Origin: Uloborus plumipes
Taxonomy: Eukaryota; Arthropoda; Arachnida; Araneae; Uloboridae
DNA: 64,000 bases
Assembly (NCBI GenBank): GCA_038373865.1
Contig: JAXGGA010002994.1
Span: 1-64,000 of the forward strand
Direction: 5' to 3'
The notes beneath the pieces are model-generated. The model made no database searches and was not told the DNA's origin. It saw only the letters and a list, made by a program, of their open reading frames with translations. Positions 1-11,155 of the stretch are shown one piece after another. Numbering within the stretch: position 1 is the stretch's first letter; each line of letters begins with the position of its first letter. Both the position numbers and the translations under genes were made by a program.

Positions 1-1069
1 AAATGCACGGGCATCGCCGTGCGGGTACTGCTAGTATAACATATAAAATAAATTAAGACAATTAAAGCTTTTGCTTTTCTAAACTTTTAGTACTTTCTTT
101 TTATAACTTGTAAATTTAATTGATCTTTCCTCGTGCTTCTGCTGTGACATACATTTTGGTTACGTAAATAAAACACGTTACTTTCTATTATACACAACTG
201 TTTGCGACTATAATTTTCAATTTCATGTTCGGCTGCAAAAACAACATTAAAATCCCCGTAGCAAAACGGGCAGGAAACAGTTATCATACTGGAGCGAAAT
301 GAAACCGGTCTGTAATCTACGCCGTATTCACTTTGCGGCGGAAAGCATTTTTCGCCTGGTCATTGAAAGGGTTAAAGAGAGAGTAAGAGAGATAGCGTTT
401 AAGAAGCATTTTGAATTTTAATGAACTGAGACTCTGATATACGAAGGACTTTCAGTCATCACCTTTGTTTAGAAAGCCTTTAAGCATTAATTTGGAAAAA
501 TATTCTAATCTTTTCTAACAAAAAGAGATTTAAAAGTATGTTTGAAGTGATTTTACAACTGTAAAATATAATTGTCCTAGCTCTTACTAGTATGGATTTT
601 TCAGTTATTTTCCTTGCGGTAGGCAAAGTTATGGGTTTTAAAAAGCTGTACATTTTCAATTATATTTTCCTCTTAAAATACTTTCTTTAAAAAAATTGTA
701 GCGGCGCTTTAAAACATGTATTGTATTTGTAAAAAGAAAATAGGTTCAATTTGTTAAGTGTTATACACTATTTAAGTTATTTATTGTTCGAGAAGTTAAG
801 TAAAGCTTAATGAATTTAGGTTTCAACCTAATATACGAGGAAAGTTTTATTTTTAAAAAGGCTAAAAATAATGTACTTATAGTAGATAAGGAACCAGAAA
901 CCGATAGCGTCGTCGAAAATAAAGAAAGTAAGATTTATTTTCCCACTTACGTGGCAACCTAAAAACATTAAGGGTAATTTTCAGAGGGCCTACTAGCTAA
1001 GTTAAATTGCACGGTTATGGTCGACATTTACGGAGAATACCTAATATGCTCTGGGCATATGCTCTGGGG
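1..1069. other. AT-rich intergenic sequence, no gene seen
   Basis: No coding region or element boundary could be supported. The first 30 or so bases (GCACGGGCATCGCCGTGC) resemble the GC-rich head of the interspersed repeat seen at 37691, so the window may begin inside such a repeat. Confidence 0.5.
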
Positions 1070-1850
1070 TACCGGAATAACTTACCACGAAATTTGTAGG
1101 ACAATGTGACTGTTAAATTATATAAATATTGAATAACAAAGCAAAAGTAAAAAATTCATTTAGTTATTAATTATTCTTAATGATCTCGTAATCGATACAT
1201 GCTGGAGAACTCTTTGCCATACTTTCAAACCATACATTTTGTAGGACGAATATTGTTTCCAATAATGTTAATAATTTTCTTAATATTTAATAAAAAACTT
1301 ATCGTTAGAACAATAATTTGAGAATCGTCAAATCGACATATTTTGTCCCTATTACCCCTATTAGCTACCACAATCAAGAATTTCGTTTATGAAATTGTCG
1401 GGCGTCTCATTGAAACTACGCTAGTCAAAAATATTCTGCTTAATAGTGATTATTTTTTCATCGGGGATCTGTACTACATTATTAGAATGTAGGACCGGTA
1501 TAACGTACCTCGCAATGTCGCAATTCATCGGACAATATGAATGTTAAATTATATGCATATGAACTAAGCAATTGACAAAAACTCAGGCAGTTAATAACCG
1601 TTTTTGATGACCTCGTAATTGATACATGTTGGGAGGAGGGGGACTTTTTGATCATACCATACGCTTTGTAGGACGTATTTTTTTTTTCACAAATAATAAT
1701 AATTATCTTAATATTTAATAAAAAAAGCCAGTTAGTGATAAGTTTTTGAGAACCAAAAAAAATCGACACATTTAGCCCTGTTACCACTGTTAGCTACCAC
1801 AATTAAGACTTGTTACAAGAGAAAAAGTTGGGCGTTTCATTAACACATTC
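1070..1850. repeat. Diverged two-copy tandem duplication, period about 431 bp
   Basis: Two consecutive blocks share the same order of landmarks: TGTTAAATTATAT at 1111 and 1542, then a GATGACCTCGTAAT-type segment, TTTGTAGGACG, TTAATATTTAATAAAAAA, a TTAGCTACCACAAT segment and a GGGCGT-TCATT segment. The spacing is 431 bp. The copies differ by many substitutions and small indels, so the duplication is old. No coding potential was seen. Confidence 0.75.
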
Positions 1851-3140
1851 ATGCCCAGTAGCCTAAAAACGGAACGCTTGTTAGTTACTGCATACAAAAA
1901 CCTGTAATGGGTAAATCATTTTACTCTAAAGCTGTTTTTCACAAGTTAAATAGTCCTTCTTCGTAAGAAAACCAGTTAGAGCCACTATTTGGACATCAGA
2001 GTTCATTTATTGACAGCTATTTTCAGACAAATCAGTCAAGCAACGAAACAGCATGGGTAGCCACAGAAAGTAAGTTTTTTTTTTGCGAACTTATTTTTCA
2101 TAAAATTAAACTATTTTAAAATGATTTGCTTAAAATTGATCACAGATGCCTTCTGATATGTTACTTTGCAAACGATAAGTCAAGTAAGGTCGTATTTTGC
2201 TCACATATCAGCAAAATATCTCATAAACAGGACGTTAAATAACCTAATAAATATGGCTACGGCGAACTATTTCAAGCCTAAAATGTATATAAACCATTCC
2301 AAGTAAGAGTTTTAAGCAGATGTAAATGGAAAAAAAAAATGTTAAAAAAAACTTGGGCGTAAATGGATTAATATTTGAAACTGAAGAAATGTACTTGCAA
2401 GCTGGGATATTGTTTAATGTCATCATCAATTACTGAGTGACAAAAGGAAGGGATCGTGCACAATGTAAAAGAAAAACTTTCCAGCTCAAAAAAATATATA
2501 TATATATTGCATTTCAAAGATAATAAAGTTTCTCTAGACAGTGTCATCCTTTTTTTCTATCAAAGTATTGAAGATAACCCTCTTTAAAATTCTTGTCATC
2601 ATTGAAAGGGATCACAGAAACATCATTTTTTCGTTCGTTATCTCCAAGAATCCGGCAAGCAGACAAAATCTAAAATAAAATATAAAAATGTGACCCATTT
2701 CAAGAAGCTTGATGGTTTGGATAAGGGTATGACAAGAAATGTAAGACGATATAAATCAATACTTGGAAATAAGATGGGGAAACAGAGCGCTGAAATTCTT
2801 GACATTCATCTTTTGTTTCAGAAAACAAAGAAGTTGTGGGTTTAATCGAAAGTAAAATGTAATTTTTTTAGCAAAAGAAATTTAATGTGAACTAAAATGC
2901 AAATGACCTTCCATAAACATTTAATGGCGCAATTCTGTACCGTGCACAAGACATTTTTATACCAATATAGCATATTTTAAAGTACCGTAAAGCGGGGTGA
3001 TTCGAAACAAAACTTTTTGACCATACAAAGAAGTTCTTTACAATTATACGGTTGGCTGGCTATCTTTGGCAGAAAAGAGAAGTGAATTAAGTAATTAAAT
3101 ATATTTGTTATTAAAAAAAGGTATTCGTCTATTTATATAC
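1851..3140. other. Intergenic, no gene seen
   Basis: AT-rich with no supported gene. Around 2985-3015 lies TAAAGCGGGGTGATTCGAAAC, which resembles one end of a pogo/Tigger-like element, but no matching second end was found nearby. Confidence 0.5.
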
Positions 3141-3392
3141 ACACTGAAAAAAATCTTTCTTTTTACAGTATAATACTAGCAGCCGAGGTTCCAATTTAAA
3201 ACTGTAAAATGCACAGTAATAAACTGCAAAACTAGCATTTTTGCAGTTTATTACAGAAAAATTAACAATTTTGCAGTTTAGTACTGTAAAAGTAAAAAAA
3301 TTTAGTTTAGTACTGTAAAATTATCAATTTTTAGCTTATTACAATAAAATTAGCTATATTATACTGTAAAAACAAGTCATTTTTTACAGTGT
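3141..3392. mobile_element. 252-bp MITE with internal ACTGTAAAA repeats
   Basis: The left end ACACTGAAAAAAAT is mirrored by ATTTTTTACAGTGT at the right end. The interior repeats the motif TTTAGTACTGTAAAAnT about four times, with an inverted counterpart near the left end. It sits in a TA-rich stretch, so the target-site duplication cannot be defined. It is non-coding. Confidence 0.65.
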
Positions 3393-3410
3393 ATAGTATA
3401 TATATATATA

Positions 3411-3974
3411 CGGCCCCGCTTAATCGAATACTGCCGGTTCCAAGAAATTTTATTCGACTAAGCGGGGTATTTGATTAAGCAGGGAACATTTTTTTACCTT
3501 TCCATTTTGACAATTTTAGTCTCAAAACGTAGTAATAACAAATAAATAGCTATATAAAGGAAATAATTAGTGTTATTGGTAAAAATATTTTGAAATAAGA
3601 AAAGTTAGCAACAAAATGTTGTATTAATTGAGTATAAATATTGTACGGTCATATGAAAATCATAAAAAAGTAACTTACAACTTGTGCTACAAAAAAATTG
3701 TTTTTCGCCTTTCACTTTTATTTTCTGAAACAGTCCACAATAGTGGTTTGTTTGCTCCAAGGTCTTGTGGGAACACTTGTACTTTATTCTACATTTTTCT
3801 AAGCAAAATTTTTTGCAAAGGAAAATAAAAATATAATTCGATTTTCCGGGGAAATTATTCGATTAAGCGGGGATATTTAACATTGTGTCTGTGGGGTAAT
3901 TTTCGGTTCCAGACGGTTTTATTCGTATAAGCGTGGTATTCTTTTATCCGTTACTCGATTAAGCGGGACGACAG
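3411..3974. mobile_element. Pogo/Tigger-like MITE
   Basis: The left end CGGCCCCGCTTAATCGAATA is inverted at the right as a TTAAGCGGGACGACAG end followed by TA. Internal GATTAAGCGGGG motifs recur. The same family gives a 161-bp copy at 50002-50162. The first few bases of the left terminus are lost in a TA microsatellite. TA target duplication and this style of TIR are typical of Tc1/mariner-superfamily pogo elements. There is no transposase. Confidence 0.75.
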
Positions 3975-4377
3975 TATGTGTGTTTAATCACTTTACGCTC
4001 AAGTAGAATGACCACATGTACAAAAAAATGGCGATTTCCAGGTCCAAGTGTCCCACCCGTCAACCTTTATGTCAGCCGTTTTTCAGTTGCGTTTAGAAAA
4101 CGTCACTTGAGAGCGTCGTGCAGCCGGTTTTGTTCTCGGTTTGTGGACCTTTTAAAAACGCCACTTAAACTCCTTTTGTAACCGATGAGTTTCGAAAAGT
4201 TCACGAAAAATGTTTCGAATTATACGTTATTTATCTCAAATAAGAAACAAAGATCTATAATCAATATTTCTGTTAAAACCGAGAGGTACCAAAAGAGTAA
4301 ATTGATGGCGCAAATTTTCTTCAGCACATATTTTCATTTTTCAATTTCTCCCTAGTTTCCGTCGTTCTGTAGACTTG
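3975..4377. other. Intergenic, no gene seen
   Basis: No gene or element supported. A short open frame is present at 3978-4181, but it has no recognisable domain. Confidence 0.4.
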
Positions 4378-4680
4378 TTTTTTTTTTTTTTTTGAAACCA
4401 TTCGGGTACCAGAGCCAGAGTAGACACATCTACTCGATTTGAGACGGAATCGGTACGGCTTCCGTTTTTACAAGCACCATTAAAGTGAAAGTCCGATTTA
4501 GCTCAACACACGTGCCATAAGACCCGTTTATAGGGCAGGCAGCCATTCTCAACACAGTCATTCACACAGAGGAAGGACAAGGACAGGAGAGAGTGAAAGA
4601 ACATCCATGCCTGAGTCGGGATTCAAACCCGAGGCCACCGCATCACGATCAGATTCCTCTGATCACTAGACCTTAGTGGT
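4378..4680 (-). mobile_element. tRNA-derived SINE, full length, minus strand
   Basis: Read on the minus strand it starts with a tRNA-like head: an A box-like TCTAGTGATCAGAGG (plus 4656-4670) and a B box GGTTTGAATCC (plus 4619-4629), the internal RNA polymerase III promoter. A body of about 200 bp follows, ending in a poly(A) tail, seen as the T run at 4378-4393. The body matches the SINEs at 5260-5520 and 9600-9795. The target-site duplication was not resolved. SINEs are mobilised by LINE machinery; no LINE was recognised here. Confidence 0.85.
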
Positions 4681-5245
4681 CTTAAAATATCTTAATATCT
4701 GCAAAGATAATAATGAAAGTGAAAAAACAGGATGAGGAGAAAATTTCGTGCCAGCAAAACGGCGGTGACGTCCAAAATGGACAGGATTAACAAGTTTCAT
4801 GAAGCAAAACATCCTATACAGCTGTCGCCCGCATTAACACGGAGACAGAATGCTTTATTCAAACTGCTATCAAACATTATGGAAAGCCAGTCTCTTGAAT
4901 TCAAGCCTCCGGAATCGAGCTAATTCCTGCAATATATCCATTAGCCATCGAGGACCCAAATGCCCCAAACAATTACGCATTGTGCTTATACTCGAGCTGG
5001 TAAGCTTACTTAAAATTTGGACAGCCCGGTCGATTCCATAAGTTAAGATCGATGGCTGTTTTCTACAGCATTAGCGAACCATAATACCTTTTAGCTGCAT
5101 GTGTACTTTTTCACTGCATGTGAATAGATTAAAAAAGAACGCGGCCCTCGTTGCAAATTTGAATGATAAAACAATAAAAACCGCCTATTAAAATGTTTTT
5201 ACACTCTCGAACACTATTTATAATTTACGTTAAGTGCCCAGAACC
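4681..5245. other. Intergenic, no gene seen
   Basis: Two short overlapping open frames (4732-4923, 4850-5041) have no recognisable domain. Nothing else supported. Confidence 0.4.
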
Positions 5246-5259
5246 AATTCGTTTTGAAG

Positions 5260-5520
5260 CCGGCCATCTTGTCTAGTGGTCAGAGGAATATGACACTTAT
5301 AAAGGTTCCGGTTTGAATCCCGGCTCTGGCAAGGATGTACTTTCTCTCGTATGTCCTTGTCCTTTCCTTGTGTGAAATGCGTTGTTATGCCGTGAATAGT
5401 TTCGAACCTTATAAACTGGTCCTTGTGCCATACGTGTACTGTGGAAGTCGGACGTCACACCAAATGATGGAACAGTGGGAAAAGTGAAGAAGCGCACCGC
5501 AAATTGACAACAATAACAAA
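5260..5520 (+). mobile_element. tRNA-derived SINE with perfect 14-bp TSD
   Basis: The tRNA-like head has an A box-like CTAGTGGTCAGAGG (from 5273) and a B box GGTTTGAATCC (5310-5320). A body related to the SINE at 4378-4680 follows, then an A/C-rich tail (ACAACAATAACAAA). The direct repeat AATTCGTTTTGAAG lies immediately before (5246-5259) and after (5521-5534) the element: a perfect 14-bp target duplication of the kind made by target-primed reverse transcription. The tail and distal body differ from the 4378 copy, pointing to a second subfamily. Confidence 0.92.
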
Positions 5521-5534
5521 AATTCGTTTTGAAG

Positions 5535-5974
5535 ATCCTGTACACTTATGAAACTTCTATAATACGTTTTGCATTCCTTTCCTCATCAAATCAGGTGATA
5601 CTGCTAAGATTTCATGACGGACAGCAGCGTTGAGCTCTTGTAAAATTCTCGGTTTACGTTGGTAAACTTCAACGTTCGAATAAGCTCAGAGAAGATAATT
5701 GCAAGGAGAGAGATTAAAAAGCGTTCAGGATATGAAGTATCCAGTCCTCATGAAATCAGGAGCCCAGGAAACAATTGCGACATCGTGGCTCCGAGCACAC
5801 CATACAGTACCCATTTTGACATACATTAGCACACCTGATACCAATAAAATAGGCAAGTATTCTAATACTAACAATAATCCTTGGTTTCAATTTTCTTTTC
5901 ATTTCCCTGTTTTCCCATTTTATTATTTTTTTTTTAATTAAAACGTTTTGTGTGTACTGGCCTGTGAGATCCTT
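5535..5974. other. Intergenic, no gene seen
   Basis: An 80-codon open frame at 5699-5941 ends in a T-rich low-complexity run and shows no domain. Nothing else supported. Confidence 0.4.
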
Positions 5975-5978
5975 TTAA

Positions 5979-6900
5979 CCCTGCTACTGTGTTCGGGTCC
6001 TTTTCGACCCAAAACAGATTTCATTTGCTTATAAATTTTCGAGTAACGTTAGTATAACGTTGTAACTTCATGAATGTGTTCATTTTCATGTTATATTACA
6101 CACATATTATTTTTGTTTTGATTGAAGCATAACCCAACTTGTCAAAAAAAAGTTTACTAATACTGTGTTCGGGTACTTTTGGACCCATATGATTAAAAAG
6201 CATGTATCAGAGAAACAAAATCATTTTATGCTTGTTTATTTTATGCATAATTTATGAAACAATAAATAAAACATTTGTTCATTGTTTTTGTACGTTTTTT
6301 AAATATTTTTTAATGGTTATCTTCTATTTTTCTTTCATTCATTTTTTTTCTTCTTTTTTTTTTCTTTCTGAATACCATTTCTTCCTTTCTATGAATTTAA
6401 ATCAGTACCAGTGAAAATGTTTCAAGGTTAACTTTCATAGAACTACAAACTCTGCAATTATGCCTATCTGAGGGGAATTCCCTTTTACCCCCTCTCTCCG
6501 CCGCTTCCCCCGCGCATATGATTCTGTACATAAATCTGTACATCTCATACAAATGTTGTACTGTTCGTATTTCCATTTTTAACACTTCTTTTTAAGCTTA
6601 AAAATTTCTAGTAAATTTCTTAAAGTGACAGCTTACATAATTTTGTTAGTTTTCTTTAGTACGAAAACTGGAATTGCTATAATATTTAAATTTTATTTAT
6701 GTGTTTTCTCGGATTAAATATGTAAAATAAAATACAAAAATTGAGTGATTTATGTTTGGAAGTTTCTAATAAAATCAAATATAACAATTAAACTTGAAAA
6801 AATATTAAAAAAAGCGGTGTTAGGGAATAAATTACATATGTTGGGTCCATTTGAACCCGAACACAGTATACGTATGTTCGGGACGAACACAGCAGCAGGG
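5979..6900. mobile_element. piggyBac-like MITE (TTAA target)
   Basis: The terminal inverted repeat is CCCTGCTACTGTGTTCGGG at 5979 and its near complement (GTTCGGGACGAACACAGC then AGCAGGG) ending at 6900. TTAA lies directly outside both ends (5975-5978, 6901-6904). Internal copies of ACTGTGTTCGGGTnCTTTTgGACCC occur near 6160 and, inverted, near 6845. Ends beginning CCC with TTAA duplication are the hallmark of piggyBac elements. The interior is non-coding, so it is non-autonomous. Confidence 0.88.
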
Positions 6901-6904
6901 TTAA

Positions 6905-8423
6905 TATGAGGTATTACCCTCAGGTAAAAAATGTTGGGTACCACTGTGATAAACGTTACATGTGTTTGAAAAAAAATGTTGTTTTATTTAAAAGAGAGTT
7001 CAAACGTCAAAGGTGTTCATCATAACCTAACAGAGTTCATAACCATTATGTACCAACTACAAATTAGAGAACGTAAAGCGCTTTACACTTTTCAATGCAA
7101 TATTAACTATTCTTTTGTCAGCATGTCACTCTACACAGCTTGCTATAAATTGTGCCCGCATCTGAAATATATTCAAGTCCGAATAATTTTCTTCGCAAAG
7201 TTTGTCCTTTGTTTCGAAGAAAAGATATTTCCTCTCGGAAAAGCTGATATTCTCTTAGCTTTGACACAAATAACGGAGAGACAAGTTAGGGACGGCATCG
7301 TTATCTGTACTCGCAGAAAGACAATAGCAACTCTGCTCCTTCGAGAAACCGATATTTGTATTCAAACTAGTAGTTTGCATTTTAATGAACGAAAATTATG
7401 CCCCATGTGAAGTAACTTATATGTGTCCGTTTTCTGTAACTACTGCTTTAAAGGTCATGTTCTTGAAATAGTATAAATGTCAGTATGTAAAGATACAATA
7501 CGCAAAGATTAATACGAAGCATTCTGCACATTCAAACGTCGGGGAATGCGAGGCAAAGTGAAATAGTTAAGATAACAGTTTTGTTTCAAAATGAACACAT
7601 TGGAACCTTGTTCTCGTAAAGAAGAAATTTTGTGTTTTGTAATACAACTATCGTTGAAATGTTATTTTCTGTTTTTGGCAGTTATTTTTCACTTTCAAAA
7701 AAATGTTGAAAATATCCTCCCCCCCCCTCAAAAAAAAAACATGGGGCAAAGTAAAAGATGCGACATTTTTGTAGCGGAACATTTTTTATTTAATGATTAA
7801 CGTTTATGCAAACGTGGCTCATATAAGCGGCAGCCACTGTAATGATAAAAAAAATCATTAAAATAGTAGTTGTGGAAGTCCTTATTTCGTGAACGTGTGC
7901 TTTAGTGGGCAGATTAATCAATTGTCTGCATATTCGCTTATTTTTTTGGAGAGGCTGTAGTGTACGAGTCATTATTTTGAAACATTTAATTTAGTTTCGC
8001 AGTTTTTGTTTCAAAAAGAAAAAAACATCTTCGTTTAGGTCAGCACTAAAATGTCTTTTTTTTTTAGTGTACGACAGCGTTCTTTAGGAACAGTGAGGTG
8101 CACTTTCTTCCGATGATAGAATGGCGGGTTGACGTAGTTCAAGCAACAAGAGAGTGCCGGATACCTTGAATAGTGGTCAGAGAAGTCTGAAGGCCTATTC
8201 ACATAACGACTGATCTGCCAGTCCGAACCGAATTTTTCGCTGCGAAACTGGTTTTTGAAATCCGTTGCCATGACAGCACGCCGAAAAATCGGTTTCCGTC
8301 GCTGTTCTAGAATGCTGGGGCCGAAAACAGACCCGTCGTTTGGTAGCGACTTCATTAGCTCTCGCCAGGTGCGCGCTCTTTGTAATTTGTGTGGGAATAC
8401 CGTCACGTGACTTTCGGACGGAG
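6905..8423. other. Intergenic with two unassigned open frames
   Basis: The longest open frame outside elements is 6976-7410 (+, 144 codons). Another is 8035-8406 (-, 123 codons), which is less AT-rich than its surroundings. Neither has a domain, signal peptide or motif that I recognise, and both could be chance frames. A C run lies near 7720 and an A run follows it. Confidence 0.35.
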
Positions 8424-8632
8424 CTATGCTATACTACACCGCAACGTTTCCTGACGAAAACATCGTGACGTTTGCTTGACGTTAGCCTATGCAAAACGAG
8501 CTAGATAACCGATCACACGGCACAGCCTACTTCGCGAATTAGAGGAGATCGCTGACTGCTTGTGAGTTCTTATTGGCTCCGACCGTAGTGACGTTCAGTG
8601 TCAAGTTAAGTTGCTGTCTGGTATAATAGATG
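8424..8632. repeat. About 205-bp MITE-like repeat, copy 1
   Basis: It matches 17091-17287 along its length (shared blocks include AACGAGCTAGATAA, GAGATCGCTGACTGCTTGTG and GTAGTGACGTTCAGT). Both ends carry a weak inverted repeat of the form TATACTn(3-5)GCAAC. It is non-coding. Copy 2 has an empty site elsewhere in the window, which supports mobility. Confidence 0.7.
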
Positions 8633-8750
8633 GTATAGTATGCTGATGGTATAGTACTAATGGCTCCAAATTTTGTATGCTAATTTTTGGGAACTTTATA
8701 TAAACTGTGTTATTATATAGTATTGAATATTTTTCAGAAAATGATAGTAA

Positions 8751-9055
8751 GCTTGCCTGTTTTTGAGGAGAAAATTTGTAATTTACCGAATGAAACTCAG
8801 AACTTTACTGAATGATTAAAAAATAAATAAATAAAATACAAGAATGCATACTTATCTATGTCTACCAAAAGAGACGTGAGGCATCACGAAAATAAATAAA
8901 TTCATTAATTAAAGGAAAAAAAAAAGAATAAATAAATAAAATAAAGAAGTTCAGATTTGCAATACTGTCTCACTGTTTTCAAATTTTATCAGCCAATTTG
9001 TATCGGATAAAAATTTTTTGGGAGGTTACAGTGACCTACTATTGGGGTGCCACTG
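8751..9055. mobile_element. hAT-like MITE, diverged copy of the 22891 family
   Basis: It shares with 22891-23194 the blocks TTGCCGAATGAA-type near the left, the A-rich centre with AATAAATAA runs, GAGGTnACAGTGACCT near the right and a final GGGGTGC. The left terminus is eroded. It is immediately followed by GTGAGTCCTGGCTACGCCC, which looks like the end of a different hAT-like element, suggesting nesting. Confidence 0.6.
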
Positions 9056-9094
9056 CTTGCACCCCCCTAACGTGAGTCCTGGCTACGCCCTTGG

Positions 9095-9215
9095 GCTAGC
9101 AACTGCAAACTTTGAACTGAAAACTTCGAAAAGTTACCACGCACAACCCATCTACGCTTTTTTAAGTGGAAAATGTTCGTGTGTTTTTAAGGATGGACAG
9201 TAAGATGGTCTTATG
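9095..9215. repeat. Short interspersed repeat shared with 18085-18195
   Basis: Shared landmarks are TGAAAACTTCG-AAAGTT, CACnCACAAC and GATGGACAGTAA, in the same order and spacing as at 18085-18195. The parent element was not identified. Confidence 0.55.
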
Positions 9216-9259
9216 GATGGCATATGTAGAGCTCCTTTAGAGGACAGGCTGACTTGTCC

Positions 9260-9599
9260 GACATTTTGGTTCCAAGACATTTTTTGATCCAGCTTTATTA
9301 CAGGTATTTGAAACACATTAATATTATACCTGGTTGCTCTGGCGTAAAGCAACTTATGATTAGTTGGATAAAGCACCACATTAGGTAAAACAGTTTATTG
9401 GAAAATGTTTCATGAAATTGGGTCTATTTTTATATTACACTTGTTTTAAACCTGAGTTTATGAAATGTTTTTGTCATATAGACAAAAATAGTCAAATATC
9501 ATCTATGCAGCTACAATTCAAGCTTAGCTTCCACTTTTCTTCAATGCGACTGGAGTACAGATACCAGTGGCTCCACGCCGACCGTTTTGGAGCCAAAAT
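9260..9599. other. Intergenic, no gene seen
   Basis: Nothing supported; the 71-codon open frame at 9412-9627 overlaps SINE sequence. Confidence 0.4.
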
Positions 9600-9795
9600 G
9601 TCGGATGAGTCAGCTCCCCTCTTATAGGAGCCTTAGGCATATGTTTTTAGCTAAATTGAACTTTCACCTTGATGGCACTCGTAAAAACGGAAGCCGTACC
9701 TCAATTCTACCTTAAATCCGAGTTGTATGTGCCCAATCGGACTAGGACACCCCAGCGGTATCAGAAACAACAACAACAACAACAAGCAACAAGTA
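9600..9795 (+). mobile_element. 5'-truncated tRNA-derived SINE
   Basis: The 3' body matches the SINE at 4378-4680 read on its own strand: a TATAGGAGCC-type segment, AGCTAAATTGAACTTTCAC, GTAAAAACGGAAGCCGTACC, ending in a (CAA)n tail at about 9768-9795. No tRNA head is present, as expected for 5' truncation or age. The (CAA)n tail instead of poly(A) shows a tail variant of the same family. Confidence 0.75.
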
Positions 9796-10317
9796 TCCTG
9801 CAATCATTTTCAAAAATTATCACCAGCTATTTTGCAGCAGAAAATAACTAAATGAGGATACCGTTTTGACTTCTACTCAATATTCTCACAAGCGAAATCG
9901 AATTCGATTTCCAGAACGGAACCCAATTCCGGCAAAGGGATCCATTATCCATCGCGAACTAGGAAGCCCAAACAATTACGAACCGCATCGATTCGAACTT
10001 AGCTAATTTCTCGAATGTGAATCGCGTGACCAATTAACGGGCATTACTGGAGCGCTCTATGAGAGATTTATGACCGCCGAAAATTGTATCAGCGATTCAT
10101 AATGCGTTTTCGCGCGCGCTTTTTATTGCGCGAAGTTTTGTTTTGTAACTTATGGCTTGCATATTTTCGTATTAATCGTGTTATCTGCTTTATTAATTGA
10201 GCTCTTCGTTGATGATGAGCAGACTCAAATTAACGGAGCGTTAGTTAAAATAAACTCTTGATTTGTTAGTGTACACATTTATAGTCTAATAATCCAGTCA
10301 ATAGATACATTTTACCT
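9796..10317. other. Intergenic, no gene seen
   Basis: No gene or element boundary supported. Confidence 0.4.
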
Positions 10318-10925
10318 TGCAAAAAATGGGCTAGAAGATTTTTTTTTAAACTTGTTCATATTGGTGTCAACAAGAAAAACCAAGTTATCCAACACGAAAG
10401 AGAGCGGGAGAAATTTCGAGGGGCGAAAAACCACAGAAATTTATGACTTTTTGTAATTTTTTCAAAATATCTCAGAAATGGTAAAAGTTAGCAAAAATTG
10501 TTAAGAAAATTAGGGAAGAAAGAAACTAAAAATATTGATAAACTTTCTCAAACTAAAGGTTCTAGTTAAATTTTAAAAACGAATGTGCCTTATTTTAAGA
10601 ATAAATGCTTTTTTTCTCTTTTGTGTGAAGGAAAATCGTCTACTTTCAAAGATGCACTGCGAGCTTATTATTTGTACTACAAAAATTTGTAATGAACAAG
10701 GTTGTAGCAAATTTAATCTTCTTTAACTTTTGTATTTAACAATTGTTGCTACCTTTTTACCATTTCTAAGATATTTTGAAAAAGCACAAGAAGTCATAAA
10801 GTTTTGTGGTTTTTCGCCTCCAAAAAGTTCTCTAGGGATCTTTCGCGTTGGATAACTTGGTTTTTTTCATGTTGACACTCATATGTACAAATTAAAAATA
10901 AAATCTTCTTGCAAAATTTTTGTTA
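10318..10925. mobile_element. Foldback MITE, arms about 200 bp
   Basis: The left arm (about 10321-10530) and right arm (about 10720-10920) are inverted, diverged copies. Shared landmarks are TTGCAAAA..AAGAAGATTTT, GTGTCAACA, AACCAAGTTATCCAAC, GAAAAACCACA and TTTTTCAAAATATCT. The loop of about 190 bp is non-coding. A target duplication was not resolved. Confidence 0.7.
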
Positions 10926-10937
10926 GGCAAGCCCGTC

Positions 10938-11155
10938 TTTGAATAAAAGCGAAAAAAGAGTTTTCAAAGCACAAATAAGTAAAACCTTTAAAAGAGGCAC
11001 GCATGTTTAAAGTTCCTAGCCTCCTTCATCAGTGCTAGCAATAATAGTCTATTTCTTGCTTGGTACTGACGAAGGAGGATAGGGTCTTCGAAACATGTAT
11101 GCCTCTAAAGGTTTTACCTTTTTGTGCTTTTAAAGCGTTTTTTTTTTCGCTATTA
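10938..11155. mobile_element. Small foldback repeat
   Basis: Inverted arms: GAATAAAAGCGAAAAAA, AAAACCTTTAAAAGAGGCA, CATGTTT and CCTCCTTC on the left are mirrored by the right arm ending GCTATTATTC. The loop is about 45 bp. It lies immediately after the foldback at 10318-10925. Confidence 0.65.

Noticed and set aside
5260..5335. Functional tRNA gene
   Set aside because: Pol III boxes are present, but the body, tail and 14-bp duplication show a SINE.
6976..7410. 144-codon open frame as a host gene
   Set aside because: No domain, signal peptide or splice context recognised; composition resembles surrounding intergenic sequence.
8035..8406. 123-codon minus-strand open frame as a host gene
   Set aside because: GC content is higher than around it, but no motif was recognised and no promoter or intron signals support it.
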